38,280 nucleotides of DNA from Bacteroidales bacterium (lineage in GTDB: Bacteria; Bacteroidota; Bacteroidia; Bacteroidales; PWNQ01): positions 1 through 38,280 of the forward strand of contig JAIPBW010000029.1 of the NCBI GenBank assembly GCA_021738505.1. The letters are read 5' to 3'. This document shows, in pieces, positions 1-8,600 of this stretch. Under the pieces are notes generated by a model. It did not search any database. It was given only the letters and a program-made list of their open reading frames with translations, and was not told the DNA's origin. The position numbers and the translations under genes are program-made. How positions within the stretch are numbered: position 1 is the stretch's first letter; each line of letters starts with the position of its first letter.

Positions 1-9
1 ACTGACATC

Positions 10-73
10 AACGCTAAGCACACAGGACTGTCGCCATAGAGCACGAATATGAAATTTTAACTTTCTTAGCGTT
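10..73. repeat. 9-bp inverted repeat upstream of the thioredoxin-fold gene
   Basis: AACGCTAAG (10-18) and CTTAGCGTT (65-73) are exact reverse complements 46 nt apart. They lie in the only non-coding sequence before the first gene. This may be a hairpin in its leader or the trimmed edge of an element that begins before the window. The left boundary of the window prevents a decision. Confidence 0.3.
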
Positions 74-132
74 CTTCTGCAGCAAAAAAACATAAACAAT
101 TGAATATGAACAATTAGTAAAAAAATAAACAT

Positions 133-738
133 ATGAAGGTTATTTTATTATTAGCAGTTTTTATAGGAATTGCTACGACGGTATCAGCCCAGCAGGGGCT
201 GGAAGTTGGCGACAAGGCCATTGATTTTAACTTGTTAAACGTTGATGGAGAATATGTCTCTCTGGAGGATTATCAAGACAAGAAAGGTGTGGTCGTTATC
301 TTTACTTGTAATCATTGTCCTTATGCACAAGCCTGGGAACAGCGTATTATCGATTTGCATCAGGATTATGCCGGCAAAGGTTATCCTGTCGTTGCAATCA
401 ATCCGAACGATTCCAATGTTGTAGCCGCTGATTCTTATACAGCTATGCAGCAGAGGGCGGAAGAGAAAAATTATCCTTTTCCGTATTTGCTGGATGCCAA
501 ACAAAATATTTTCCCGGCATACGGAGCAACTAAAACCCCCCATGTCTATTTGTTGGAGAATATAGACAATGAGTTTATAGTGCGCTATATTGGCGCTGTA
601 GATAACAATTATAAAGCTGCAGATAAAGTTTCGGAAACTTATTTGGCAGATGCTATTGATGCTTTAATAGCAGGGGAGAAGCCTGAACCGGAAAGCACAA
701 AAGCTATTGGTTGTTCCATAAAAGTAGAAGACAAATAG
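133..738 (+). CDS. Exported thioredoxin-fold (AhpC/TSA-like) protein
   Basis: The 201-residue product has an N-terminal signal peptide (about residues 1-19, ending VSA-QQ) and a thioredoxin/peroxiredoxin-like fold. The redox motif CNHC is at residues 59-62, inside the stretch FTCNHCPYAQ, and the loop TKTPHV supplies the expected cis-proline (P136). A conserved C-terminal GCSIK segment carries a third cysteine (C194). These are hallmarks of the thioredoxin-family 'redoxin' proteins common in Bacteroidota. It probably acts in the periplasm as a thiol oxidoreductase or peroxidase; the substrate is unknown. The ATG follows an A-rich leader (AATAAACATATG) like that of other genes here. It is monocistronic and converges on the helicase gene, with a shared terminator between them. 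Fold and location are fairly sure; the reaction is not. Confidence 0.85.
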   Translation: MKVILLLAVFIGIATTVSAQQGLEVGDKAIDFNLLNVDGEYVSLEDYQDKKGVVVIFTCNHCPYAQAWEQRIIDLHQDYAGKGYPVVAINPNDSNVVAADSYTAMQQRAEEKNYPFPYLLDAKQNIFPAYGATKTPHVYLLENIDNEFIVRYIGAVDNNYKAADKVSETYLADAIDALIAGEKPEPESTKAIGCSIKVEDK

Positions 739-790
739 AGTTTGTCAATTGCAAAACTATGGATTTAGTTGCAATAACCATTAAAATAAA

Positions 791-826
791 GGAAGAAACG
801 GGTTGTGTCCTGTTTCTTCCTTTATA
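791..826. terminator. Bidirectional intrinsic terminator
   Basis: A 12-bp stem is formed by GGAAGAAACGGG (791-802) and CCTGTTTCTTCC (809-820), with one G-T pair and a 6-nt loop. T residues follow on the + strand, and the A-rich left flank gives a T-rich tract on the - strand. It sits between the convergent thioredoxin-fold and helicase genes and can serve both. Confidence 0.75.
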
Positions 827-841
827 TTTCTGCTTTTAAAT

Positions 842-3088
842 TTATTTTGATGATTCACCCAGATATCCGGCCATAGTAAAGCGAATGTCACTATAGGTGA
901 ATTCATCACCCAATACCGCTTTTATTTCGTTCATAAACAGACTGTCAACAGCTTTGGATGCTTTTATGATTTGTTCCTGCTTTTTTTTGCTGACAAAGTC
1001 TGAGGCCGGGATCTTTTCTTTTGCAACATACTGTGCTAAATGTCCTTCAATGGTTGTAACAGCTAATTCCCGTTCGTTTGCGATTTTTTCTATGTTTTTA
1101 TACTTCTGATATAATTCAAACGAATGAGCTGCGGAACTTCCTTTGACAGCCTTAGGTTTCTTTTTACGTTCTTTAGTATTGCCTGCAGAATGCTTAAGCT
1201 GATCGGTATGCTGCTGTTCCAGTTTATTCTGGACATCTTTCATTTCCGCTTTTGTCAGTTCTTTGTTCTGGTTCAAAGCTTCAACCAGTTGTTCCGCTTT
1301 GTATAATTTTTTTATTTGACGGAAAAAATAAGCTTCCAGATTCATCAATTCTTTAACATATTTTTTGGTGCCTTTCTTTTTGTCTAATCCTGCTATATGT
1401 TCATGAATGCTCTCTGAAAACTCATTAAGTAAAGGTTCAAAATATTTTTTTGCCGCCTGAACCCGTTCTTTTAATTGTTCCGTATCTGTGTTTTCCGGTT
1501 GTGAAGTAAGTTTCCGAACTTGAACCTGAAATTTTTCAGCTATTTTTACCGGTTCATCAATTTTCTGTTTTAATTCTATGGCCCATTTTTTATGCTTTTG
1601 TTTTTCCGACAGGTTCTCTTCTTTGTTGTATGATTTGATATGTTCCTGCAATTGATAACTTAATTCTCTTAGATTATAGGCCGTAAGAAGATAGCTTTGT
1701 GTGTAGCGAAAAGATTCATGTTTCAGCTTTTCTTTCAGTTTTTCCTCTTCTTGTTTGTTTTCAGCAAATTCAGAAAGCCTGTTATCCGGGGAAATTCCTC
1801 CGGCAGGCATAGGATTAGTAAGGATAAGTCCGTCCAGGTTCCGCAAACGGGATAGTGCAACATAAATCTGTCCCGGAGCAAATGCTTTTGAAACATCAAT
1901 AATTGCTTTGTCGAATGTTAATCCCTGGCTTTTATGCACTGTGATAGCCCAGGCCAGCTTTAACGGAAAATGTTTAAACTCTCCGTTTATTTTTTCTTCA
2001 ATTTCACCGGATTCTTTATTCATAACAAAGCGCTTGTTTTCCCATGTATAGGTTTCTACATCTACTGTCATAGCTTCATCATCAAAACTTACGGTTACAC
2101 CCTCGTTGTCTAATTCAGAAACAGTACCTATTTTCCCATTGTAATAGCGCTGTTCGCCGGAATAGTCATTTTTTATGAACATCACCTGAGCTCCTTTTTT
2201 CAATGTCAGGGTTTCTTCCAGTGGATAATAGTATTCCGGGAAATCACCTTTTATTTCAGCATGAAAATGATAAGCTTTGCCTTTCAGATTATCTAAATGC
2301 TGTCTGTTGATGCTGTCGGCTTGTTTATTATGAGTAGTTAAAAAAACCGCTCCTTTTTTTTGTTTTTGGCTCAATTCAGTATAATAATGCTGGTTTAGCA
2401 GCTCCATATCTTCATTAGTGAGTTGATTATCCCGAAGATGCGACAGTAAGGATATAAACTGATGATCTGACTGACGGTAAATTTTTTCAAGCTCAATATA
2501 AACAGGCTTTTCTTGTTGCAGAGCCATAGAATCGAAGAAATAGGCACTATCATAAAAGCTTGACAAATGGCGCCATTCATTATTTTTGACAACCGGTGGT
2601 AGTTGAAGCATATCTCCAATTAACAGCAACTGAACACCGCCAAAAGGAGTATTTCTGTTTCGTCTGACAACTCTTAAAACCAAATCAATGGCATCCATGA
2701 TGTCTGCTCTCAGCATACTTACTTCATCAATGATGAGTAGTTCCATCTCACGCAACATCTGTCGCTTGCTGGAATTGATTTTTAGCTGTTTTTTTAAGGA
2801 TGTGGGCGTATTGATAAGACTGTTGATTTCACCGGCAAATAATCCACCGTCCTCCGGCACATAAGCGCCAAAAGGGAGCTGAAAGAGACTGTGCAGAGTA
2901 ACTCCACCGGCATTGATAGCGGCAACACCTGTAGGTGCTGCTACAATGCAGCTTTTATGAGTGCGCTCGACAATGTTTTTTAGAAAAGTCGTTTTTCCTG
3001 TTCCCGCTTTTCCTGTTAAAAAAATGTGGCAATTGGTGCTGTTGATGTATGAGGAGGCTATGAGTGCTGCCGATTGTTCTGATTCCAT
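842..3088 (-). CDS. PIF1/RecD-like SF1 helicase with C-terminal HTH domain
   Basis: The 748-residue product is an SF1 DNA helicase of the PIF1-like group. Motifs in order are Walker A GKAGTGKTT (26-34), APTGVAA (51-57), Walker B with DEVSM (121-125), GDMLQLPP (158-165), and motifs V/VI in AITVHKSQG and VALSRLRN near residue 400. The N-terminal 450 residues form the motor. A long charged, coiled-coil-rich middle follows, then a helix-turn-helix of the kind found at the end of RecQ/PIF1 proteins (FELYQKYKNIEKIANERELA, about 660-680). It is expected to unwind DNA in replication restart or repair. The gene is monocistronic, with a candidate -7 box at 3145-3152 and a palindrome near the presumed transcript start. 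Family membership is secure; the exact role is not. Confidence 0.9.
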   Translation of the reverse strand: MESEQSAALIASSYINSTNCHIFLTGKAGTGKTTFLKNIVERTHKSCIVAAPTGVAAINAGGVTLHSLFQLPFGAYVPEDGGLFAGEINSLINTPTSLKKQLKINSSKRQMLREMELLIIDEVSMLRADIMDAIDLVLRVVRRNRNTPFGGVQLLLIGDMLQLPPVVKNNEWRHLSSFYDSAYFFDSMALQQEKPVYIELEKIYRQSDHQFISLLSHLRDNQLTNEDMELLNQHYYTELSQKQKKGAVFLTTHNKQADSINRQHLDNLKGKAYHFHAEIKGDFPEYYYPLEETLTLKKGAQVMFIKNDYSGEQRYYNGKIGTVSELDNEGVTVSFDDEAMTVDVETYTWENKRFVMNKESGEIEEKINGEFKHFPLKLAWAITVHKSQGLTFDKAIIDVSKAFAPGQIYVALSRLRNLDGLILTNPMPAGGISPDNRLSEFAENKQEEEKLKEKLKHESFRYTQSYLLTAYNLRELSYQLQEHIKSYNKEENLSEKQKHKKWAIELKQKIDEPVKIAEKFQVQVRKLTSQPENTDTEQLKERVQAAKKYFEPLLNEFSESIHEHIAGLDKKKGTKKYVKELMNLEAYFFRQIKKLYKAEQLVEALNQNKELTKAEMKDVQNKLEQQHTDQLKHSAGNTKERKKKPKAVKGSSAAHSFELYQKYKNIEKIANERELAVTTIEGHLAQYVAKEKIPASDFVSKKKQEQIIKASKAVDSLFMNEIKAVLGDEFTYSDIRFTMAGYLGESSK

Positions 3089-3121
3089 CCGGATGGTTTT
3101 TAGATATTAAAACTTAAGTTT

Positions 3122-3135
3122 TATTGGTTCCAATA
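3122..3135. promoter_or_regulatory. Palindrome TATTGG-TT-CCAATA near the helicase start site
   Basis: A perfect 6-bp inverted repeat with a 2-nt centre lies just downstream of the candidate -7 box, close to the predicted +1. A palindrome there is the usual place for a repressor operator, but no matching regulator is encoded in the window. Confidence 0.35.
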
Positions 3136-3512
3136 ATAAAAATACAAAAATATTTTTAATCAACCATTTATTTGTAAATTTTTTAAAAAATATTTGAACC
3201 CTCTAAGGCGATTTTTTTCGACACACACGTGAATGACTAAAAGGGGTGGGCGATTTCGATGATGTGAACTAAGGGAATGAAGAAGAACTTTGTTAAAACC
3301 CGTAAACAATTCGACAGATCAACAAAAAGAATATAGAATAAAACCGGGGAGATAAAATAATCTTGCGTTAAATAGGTTTGTTTATGGGTGTACCGGGTGA
3401 AACATTTTTGCTCTTGCGATTGTTAAAATCTCTTAATTTCAAAACATATAAAAAAACCACAAGTTTTTCTTTGTAATATTGTCATAAGAAAAAGAAAATA
3501 TAAATAATTAGT
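3136..3512. other. Intergenic region between divergent helicase and receptor genes
   Basis: This AT-rich stretch lies between divergent genes and has no credible ORF. It must hold the promoter of the downstream receptor. The best candidate is TAATATTG (3474-3481, one mismatch to TAnnTTTG), without a good -33 partner. No RNA fold or mobile-element end was recognised. Confidence 0.4.
3145..3152 (-). promoter_or_regulatory. Candidate -7 promoter element for the helicase gene
   Basis: On the minus strand this reads TATTTTTG, a perfect match to the Bacteroidota -7 consensus TAnnTTTG, about 57 nt before the helicase ATG. No clear TTTG lies at the -33 distance, so support comes only from the -7 box and its position. 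Confidence 0.4.
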
Positions 3513-5969
3513 ATGAAGATGAGGAAAAGTATTTTGTTGCTGCTGATGATTGTCAGTATAATATCCCAGGCAAGCGGCCAGGCTAGCGAACGTGAGTCAC
3601 AAAGCAGAGGAGGAGAAATAAAAGGAGTTGTTGTCGATCAAAGCAACGGGCTTCCCATGGAATTCGTGAATGTTGCACTGTATAAAGTTCAGGATTCCGT
3701 TTTACTAACCGGAACGATAACAGAGAAAAATGGAAGTTTTAGCATTAATGGAGTGAAACCAGGAAGTTATTTTCTGGAGGTTAATTTTATAGGCTTTCAG
3801 AAAAAGAGGATTACCGGAATAACGATTAACCGCAACTCACCCGTAGCCAATCTGAATACGATACAGTTGAGTCCGGCCAATCAGGAATTAGAAGGAGTTG
3901 AAATTGTAGCTGATGAAGACCGTATTGAATATAAGATTGATCGAAAAATCGTTAACGTGGCTGAAGACTTAAATTCTTCCGGAGGAACTGCTGTGGATGT
4001 GTTGCAGAATACTCCTTCTGTAGAAGTGGACATTGAAGATAATGTTACCCTGCGCGGAAGCTCTTCATTTACTGTTTTAATTGATGGTAAACCTACTTCG
4101 CTGGACGCCAACGATGTTTTGAAACAAACTCCGGCTTCCAATATTCAGCAAATCGAAATCATCACAAATCCATCGGTGAAATATGATCCGGAGGGAGGTG
4201 CCGGAATTATTAATATCATTACAAAAAAACGCAAAAGAACAGGTTTTAATGGCATCGTCAACGCCAGTGGAGGAAACCAAAATACATACAAAGGGGATTT
4301 TCTTTTAAATTACCGTACTGGCAAAACAAACTGGTATGTTGGTGGAGAATACAGCAACCGGAACTATTTTTCGGATGCTGTGATGAACCGGGAAACCTAC
4401 AATCCTGATGATACGCTCTATATTGACTCCGATAGAGAACGTGTCTGGAAACGCAGCGGAAAATCAGGACAGGCAGGAGTTGATTATTATGTTACCGATG
4501 ACCAGACCATTTCCTTATCTACACGATTTGGGGAATATACTTTTGGACATGATATGGAGTCGGAAACCCAAAAATATTCTTCTGATCAAAGTCTACAAAA
4601 AGAATTTACAAAAGACATAAGCAATTTCAGCCGTACCGGATTGTATTGGGAAGCTACAACTACTTATGATTATCAACTGGATAACAATGGGCAAAAATTT
4701 GAATTATCAGCTCATTTTAGCCGACGTAGCGGAGACGAAGAAGATAATCAAGAAACCTATTTTACGGATCAGAATTATGACACTAACGAAGATCCGGATA
4801 ATGAAGTGAGAACAAGTGAAGAAGAAAGTACATACCGGATGCGCTTTAATGCCGATTATACACTGCCAATTCGAAAAACAGCTGAATTCGAGGTTGGTCT
4901 TCAGTCCAAAATAAATGAAGACGATATTGACTATTCCCTCGATACATACAATCCTGCCTCAGGAGGCATAAACACCGGCGATTTTACCAGCCGTTCGTTT
5001 GTATTTCACCAAAACATTCATTCAGCTTATGCAATGTTTTCAAAAGAGTTTTCTTTTATGAGCGCTAAAGCAGGCGTGCGTGGAGAATATACCGATCGTG
5101 AGCTGAACAACAAAGATAGTTCTGAAACTTATGGAATAAATAGAATTGATTTGTTCCCTTCCCTGCACTTATCCAAAAAGTTTAATGATAAAAATCAATT
5201 GATGGCCAGCTATTCGCGACGCATAAACCGTCCAAGAAGTTGGTATCTCGATCCTTTCCTGAGTTACCGGGACCAATATACACTACGTAAAGGTAATCCC
5301 GACCTGGAACCGGAATATACCGATAGCTATGAGTTAACTTATCTGAGATCTTTTAAGAAAGGGTTTATATCATTGGAAACTTTTTTCAAAGAAACAACAA
5401 ACCGGATTGAAAGAGTACCTGAACTGTTTGATGATAACATTATCATTATGAGCTTTCAGAATGTAGACAAGGACCAATCTTTAGGTTCTGAACTGATGCT
5501 GAACATGCCTGTAACGGATTGGTTCAAGTTAAATACATCTGGTTCATACTACAATTACAAGATTTATACAACAGAAAACGGTAAAGATGTAACAAAAGAA
5601 AGCAATAACTGGAGGCTGCGCGGGAATACAACTTTTGACATCACAAAATCAACAAAAGTACAGTTAACAGCCTTTTATTCCGGGCCCTCTGTTACTTCCA
5701 CAGGTTCACGCGGAGGTATGTTTATGACTTCCTTAGCCGTGCGACAGGATCTTCTGGATGATCAGATGAATATTATGTTTAGAGTTCATGATATCTTTGG
5801 TACGCGCGGACGTGAAATGATTACTGACCAACCCAATTATTATGTGAAAATGGAACACATACACACTATCCCACGAATTTCTCTAGGCATTACTTATAAA
5901 ATTAATAACTTTAAACGTAGTAATCAAAACAACAAAGACAGAGAAGAAGGAATGGATATGGAGTTTTAA
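3513..5969 (+). CDS. Outer-membrane TonB-dependent-receptor-like beta-barrel protein
   Basis: The 818-residue product has a signal peptide (about 1-24), then a CarboxypepD-regulatory-like domain (about 35-125: GVVVDQSNGLPMEFVNVAL, ending near the ELEGVEIVAD linker). A plug-like domain (about 130-240, with LRGSSSFTVLIDGKP and GGAGIINIITKK) and a long C-terminal beta-barrel of the 'outer membrane protein beta-barrel family' type follow. The C-terminus is aromatic (MDMEF-end), typical of outer-membrane insertion. This family is widespread in Bacteroidota; its ligands are mostly unknown and may be oligopeptides, metals or glycans. No SusD partner follows, so it is not a classical SusC. It stands alone with its own terminator. 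A start six bases downstream (second Met) is equally possible. Confidence 0.88.
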   Translation: MKMRKSILLLLMIVSIISQASGQASERESQSRGGEIKGVVVDQSNGLPMEFVNVALYKVQDSVLLTGTITEKNGSFSINGVKPGSYFLEVNFIGFQKKRITGITINRNSPVANLNTIQLSPANQELEGVEIVADEDRIEYKIDRKIVNVAEDLNSSGGTAVDVLQNTPSVEVDIEDNVTLRGSSSFTVLIDGKPTSLDANDVLKQTPASNIQQIEIITNPSVKYDPEGGAGIINIITKKRKRTGFNGIVNASGGNQNTYKGDFLLNYRTGKTNWYVGGEYSNRNYFSDAVMNRETYNPDDTLYIDSDRERVWKRSGKSGQAGVDYYVTDDQTISLSTRFGEYTFGHDMESETQKYSSDQSLQKEFTKDISNFSRTGLYWEATTTYDYQLDNNGQKFELSAHFSRRSGDEEDNQETYFTDQNYDTNEDPDNEVRTSEEESTYRMRFNADYTLPIRKTAEFEVGLQSKINEDDIDYSLDTYNPASGGINTGDFTSRSFVFHQNIHSAYAMFSKEFSFMSAKAGVRGEYTDRELNNKDSSETYGINRIDLFPSLHLSKKFNDKNQLMASYSRRINRPRSWYLDPFLSYRDQYTLRKGNPDLEPEYTDSYELTYLRSFKKGFISLETFFKETTNRIERVPELFDDNIIIMSFQNVDKDQSLGSELMLNMPVTDWFKLNTSGSYYNYKIYTTENGKDVTKESNNWRLRGNTTFDITKSTKVQLTAFYSGPSVTSTGSRGGMFMTSLAVRQDLLDDQMNIMFRVHDIFGTRGREMITDQPNYYVKMEHIHTIPRISLGITYKINNFKRSNQNNKDREEGMDMEF

Positions 5970-5995
5970 GCGAAAAGAATTTACAAATATTATTT

Positions 5996-6034
5996 ACCCG
6001 GGAAGTATGTCCGAACATATTTTTCCGGGTTTTT
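5996..6034 (+). terminator. Intrinsic terminator after the receptor gene
   Basis: A hairpin with outer stem ACCCGG (5996-6001) / CCGGGT (6025-6030) and inner stem TATGT / ACATA is followed by TTTT. It lies 27 nt after the receptor stop codon. Confidence 0.75.
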
Positions 6035-6078
6035 AGCTTTTTTAACCATTTATACATACCTTTTTCCTTAAGATTTCG

Positions 6079-6108
6079 TTTGAAATTTCGTAAACTTTTA
6101 TAGTTTTG
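6079..6108 (+). promoter_or_regulatory. Bacteroidota promoter of the arcC-OTC operon
   Basis: TTTG (6079-6082), an 18-nt spacer and TAGTTTTG (6101-6108) match the -33 and -7 consensus exactly. Transcription would begin near 6114 and leave a short A-rich leader before the ATG at 6150. Confidence 0.7.
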
Positions 6109-6149
6109 CATTTCTCTTAAAATGACATAAATAAATATAACATAAAAAA

Positions 6150-7100
6150 ATGGAAAATAACAAGTTAGCAGTAGTTGCTTTCGGAGGAAATGCTCTTCTC
6201 CGGGGCGACCAGAAAGGGACAATAGAAGAACAGGAGTCCAATGTCTATGATACGTGTACAAACCTTGTAAATCTAATCAAACAGGGTTATGATATTATTA
6301 TAGGTCACGGAAACGGCCCGCAGGTGGGCAATGTTTTGTTGCAGCATGAAGCCGGCCAGAAAATGTATGGTATTCCCAAAATGCCAATGGATATCTGTGT
6401 TGCTGAAACACAGGGGGCAATTGGCTTAATGATTGAACAGCAATTAAAAAATGTTTTGGCCAAGCATGGCATCGAGCGAAATATTGTAACGATAGTAACT
6501 GAGGTAATTGTAGATAAAAATGACCCGGCTTTCCAGGCTCCGGCAAAACCTGTAGGACCATTTTACAGCAAGAAAGAAGCTGATGACCTGACCGAAAAAA
6601 ATGGATGGGTTTTTAAAGAAGACCCCAGAGGTCGTGGATGGAGACGTGTTGTTGCTTCACCTAAGCCGGTAAAAGTAAATAATCGTGAGGTTATTGAAAA
6701 TCTGGCCCGTGAAGGTAATATCGTGATTACTGTTGGTGGAGGCGGAATTCCGGCTTATATGAATGATAAAGGCGAAACGGTTGGCATTGACGCCGTTATT
6801 GATAAAGACCTTGCATCAGCGCACCTGGCCGGAAACATTAAAGCTGACGAGTTTTATATCCTTACTGACGTGCCTCAGGTTTATATTAATTTTAATAAAC
6901 CAGATCAGAAAGCACTGGGACAAGTAAAAGCCAGTGAAATAAAAGGATATCTGGATGAAGGACATTTTACGGAAGGATCTATGGCTCCAAAAGTACGGGC
7001 CGGTTTGCATTTTATAGAAAAAGGCGGCAAAGAATGTATCATTACTATGGCTGATAAGTTAAGTGATGAAAAAGCCGGAACAGCAATTCAAAAAAATTAG
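6150..7100 (+). CDS. arcC: Carbamate kinase
   Basis: The 316-residue product catalyses the reversible reaction carbamoyl phosphate + ADP to ATP + carbamate. It has the amino-acid-kinase-fold signatures of the family: VAFGGNALLRGDQKG (9-23), the substrate loop IIGHGNGPQVGN near residue 50, IVITVGGGGIPAY near residue 193, GIDAVIDKDLASAHLA and the C-terminal GSMAPKVRAG. Length is normal. It is the first gene of a two-gene operon with an ornithine carbamoyltransferase 20 nt downstream, as in arginine-deiminase-pathway clusters, though no arginine deiminase gene follows. A consensus promoter lies at 6079-6108. It probably provides fermentative ATP from carbamoyl phosphate in the cytoplasm. The identification is secure. 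Confidence 0.95.
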   Translation: MENNKLAVVAFGGNALLRGDQKGTIEEQESNVYDTCTNLVNLIKQGYDIIIGHGNGPQVGNVLLQHEAGQKMYGIPKMPMDICVAETQGAIGLMIEQQLKNVLAKHGIERNIVTIVTEVIVDKNDPAFQAPAKPVGPFYSKKEADDLTEKNGWVFKEDPRGRGWRRVVASPKPVKVNNREVIENLAREGNIVITVGGGGIPAYMNDKGETVGIDAVIDKDLASAHLAGNIKADEFYILTDVPQVYINFNKPDQKALGQVKASEIKGYLDEGHFTEGSMAPKVRAGLHFIEKGGKECIITMADKLSDEKAGTAIQKN

Positions 7101-7120
7101 TCATTTAAAATCAAATAATT

Positions 7121-8122
7121 ATGGCATTTAATCTTAGAAATCGTAATTTTCTTAAGCTTTTGGATTTTACTCCAAAAGAAATGAAGTTTTTGCTTGACCT
7201 GTCGGCAGATTTGAAAAAAGCCAAGTATACAGGAACAGAGCAACAAAAGCTAAAAGGCAAAAACATTGCTTTGATTTTCGAAAAAGCCTCTACAAGAACA
7301 CGTTGCGCCTTTGAGGTAGCTGCCCTTGACCAGGGTGCTCACGTAACGTATTTAGGGCCCACCGGTTCGCAAATCGGTAAAAAAGAATCCATGAAAGATA
7401 CGGCTCGTGTCCTGGGACGTATGTATGACGGTATTGAGTATCGCGGATTTGGACAGGAAGTAGTTGAAGCACTCGGCGAGTATGCTGGTGTTCCTGTTTG
7501 GAATGGACTGACAAACGAATATCATCCTACCCAAATACTTGCGGATTTCCTTACAATGATGGAACATTCCGATAAACCAATTCATCAGATCTCCTTTGCT
7601 TACTTGGGTGATGCACGTAATAATATGGGGAATTCCTTACTGATCGGTGCTGCTTTGATGGGTATGGACTTTCGTTCTGTTGCTCCTAAAGAAGTGCAAC
7701 CAGAAAAGGAACTGGTAGACACAGCAAAAGAAATAGCAAAAGAAACCGGAGCTAAGATCACCGTTACAGATGATCCCGATAGTGGAGTGAAAGATTGTGA
7801 TTTCTTATACACCGACGTATGGGTATCCATGGGAGAACCTGACGAAGTATGGAAAGAACGTATCGAAATGTTAAAACCCTATCAGGTGAACCCGGAACTA
7901 ATGAAGAAAACCGGTAATCCTAAAGTGAAGTTTATGCATTGCCTGCCGGCTTTCCATAATCGCGAAACTACCGTTGGAGAAGAAATCTATCAGAAGTTTA
8001 ACCTGAATGGAATGGAAGTGACCGAAGATGTATTTGAATCTCCGGCATCTATTGTTTTTGATGAGGCCGAAAATCGCTTACATACCATTAAAGCTGTTAT
8101 GGTTGCTACATTAGGTGCATAA
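7121..8122 (+). CDS. arcB: Ornithine carbamoyltransferase, probably catabolic
   Basis: The 333-residue product belongs to the aspartate/ornithine carbamoyltransferase family. The carbamoyl-phosphate loop STRTR is at 57-61, HPTQ at 135-138, the ornithine-binding DVWVSMG at 232-238 and the active-site HCLP at 273-276. The SMG and HCLP signatures favour ornithine over aspartate, putrescine or N-acylated ornithine. Coupling to carbamate kinase suggests it runs in the phosphorolytic direction, citrulline to ornithine plus carbamoyl phosphate. That direction is inferred from context; a biosynthetic ArgF would have a similar sequence. It starts 20 nt after arcC and is followed by a strong terminator. 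Confidence 0.9.
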   Translation: MAFNLRNRNFLKLLDFTPKEMKFLLDLSADLKKAKYTGTEQQKLKGKNIALIFEKASTRTRCAFEVAALDQGAHVTYLGPTGSQIGKKESMKDTARVLGRMYDGIEYRGFGQEVVEALGEYAGVPVWNGLTNEYHPTQILADFLTMMEHSDKPIHQISFAYLGDARNNMGNSLLIGAALMGMDFRSVAPKEVQPEKELVDTAKEIAKETGAKITVTDDPDSGVKDCDFLYTDVWVSMGEPDEVWKERIEMLKPYQVNPELMKKTGNPKVKFMHCLPAFHNRETTVGEEIYQKFNLNGMEVTEDVFESPASIVFDEAENRLHTIKAVMVATLGA

Positions 8123-8163
8123 TTCATATTATGCCAAAAAAATAAGATAAGTTATCTTTTATT

Positions 8164-8197
8164 AACCGCAAAGTAAAATGCTTTGCGGTTTTTTTTT
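8164..8197 (+). terminator. Intrinsic terminator of the arcC-OTC operon
   Basis: AACCGCAAAG (8164-8173) pairs perfectly with CTTTGCGGTT (8181-8190) around a 7-nt loop, followed by a T run to 8197. This is a textbook rho-independent terminator 42 nt after the OTC stop. Confidence 0.92.
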
Positions 8198-8224
8198 AGA
8201 TAAATAGTGTTTGTCAATAAAGTC

Positions 8225-8350
8225 AGTGTCTGGTTTATAATGTTCGAGTTCAAGGCTTGCGAAGTTTTTTATCATCAGGAGTTTACTTTCGTAAATGACT
8301 GTGATAAAAAACGAGCGTAACGCAGAAATCGGACATTATAGACAGACTCT
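8225..8350. repeat. Long palindromic repeat unit A
   Basis: The outer arms near 8225-8251 and 8325-8350 are imperfect inverted copies sharing a TATAATGT / ACATTATA core. The inner stem TTTTTTATCA (8265-8274) pairs perfectly with TGATAAAAAA (8302-8311). The centre has GTTTAC / GTAAATGAC. Conserved edges GGCTTGCG (8254-8261) and AGCGTAACGCAGAAA (8314-8328) recur in the two following units, while the inner stem sequence does not. Confidence 0.7.
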
Positions 8351-8376
8351 ATTTAGTGTCTGTCTATAATGTCGAG

Positions 8377-8546
8377 TATTTGATTCATAATGTTCTAGTT
8401 CAAAGTTTACCCCGTTTTTTTATCGGGGCCTGCCCCGCATTTATCGGGGGCTTGAGAAGTATTTAAAACCAAGGAGTCCCGATTGTAACATCGGGATGAC
8501 TGTTTTAAATACGAGCATAACGCAGAAATTGGACATTATGGACAGA
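8377..8546. repeat. Long palindromic repeat unit B
   Basis: The outer arms share CATAATGT (near 8385) and ACATTATG (near 8532). The inner stem TATTTAAAAC (about 8460-8469) pairs with GTTTTAAATA (about 8502-8511), around a second stem CCCGAT / ATCGGG. The edges GGGCTTGAG (8449-8457) and AGCATAACGCAGAAA (8514-8528) match those of units A and C. Two short CCCCG...CGGGG hairpins (8410-8428 and 8432-8451) are additional to this unit, so it is longer than the others. Confidence 0.65.
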
Positions 8547-8600
8547 GACAAAATAGTGTCTTTCTATAACGTGGACAAGGTGTCTTAGTGAACATGTCTA

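Noticed and set aside
5911-6261. 116-codon minus-strand ORF between the receptor and arcC
   Set aside because: It overlaps a terminator, a promoter and the starts or ends of two well-supported genes, and its translation is low-complexity.
7121-8122. N-succinyl- or N-acetylornithine transcarbamylase
   Set aside because: The SMG and HCLP motifs fit ornithine, and coupling to carbamate kinase favours the catabolic ornithine enzyme.
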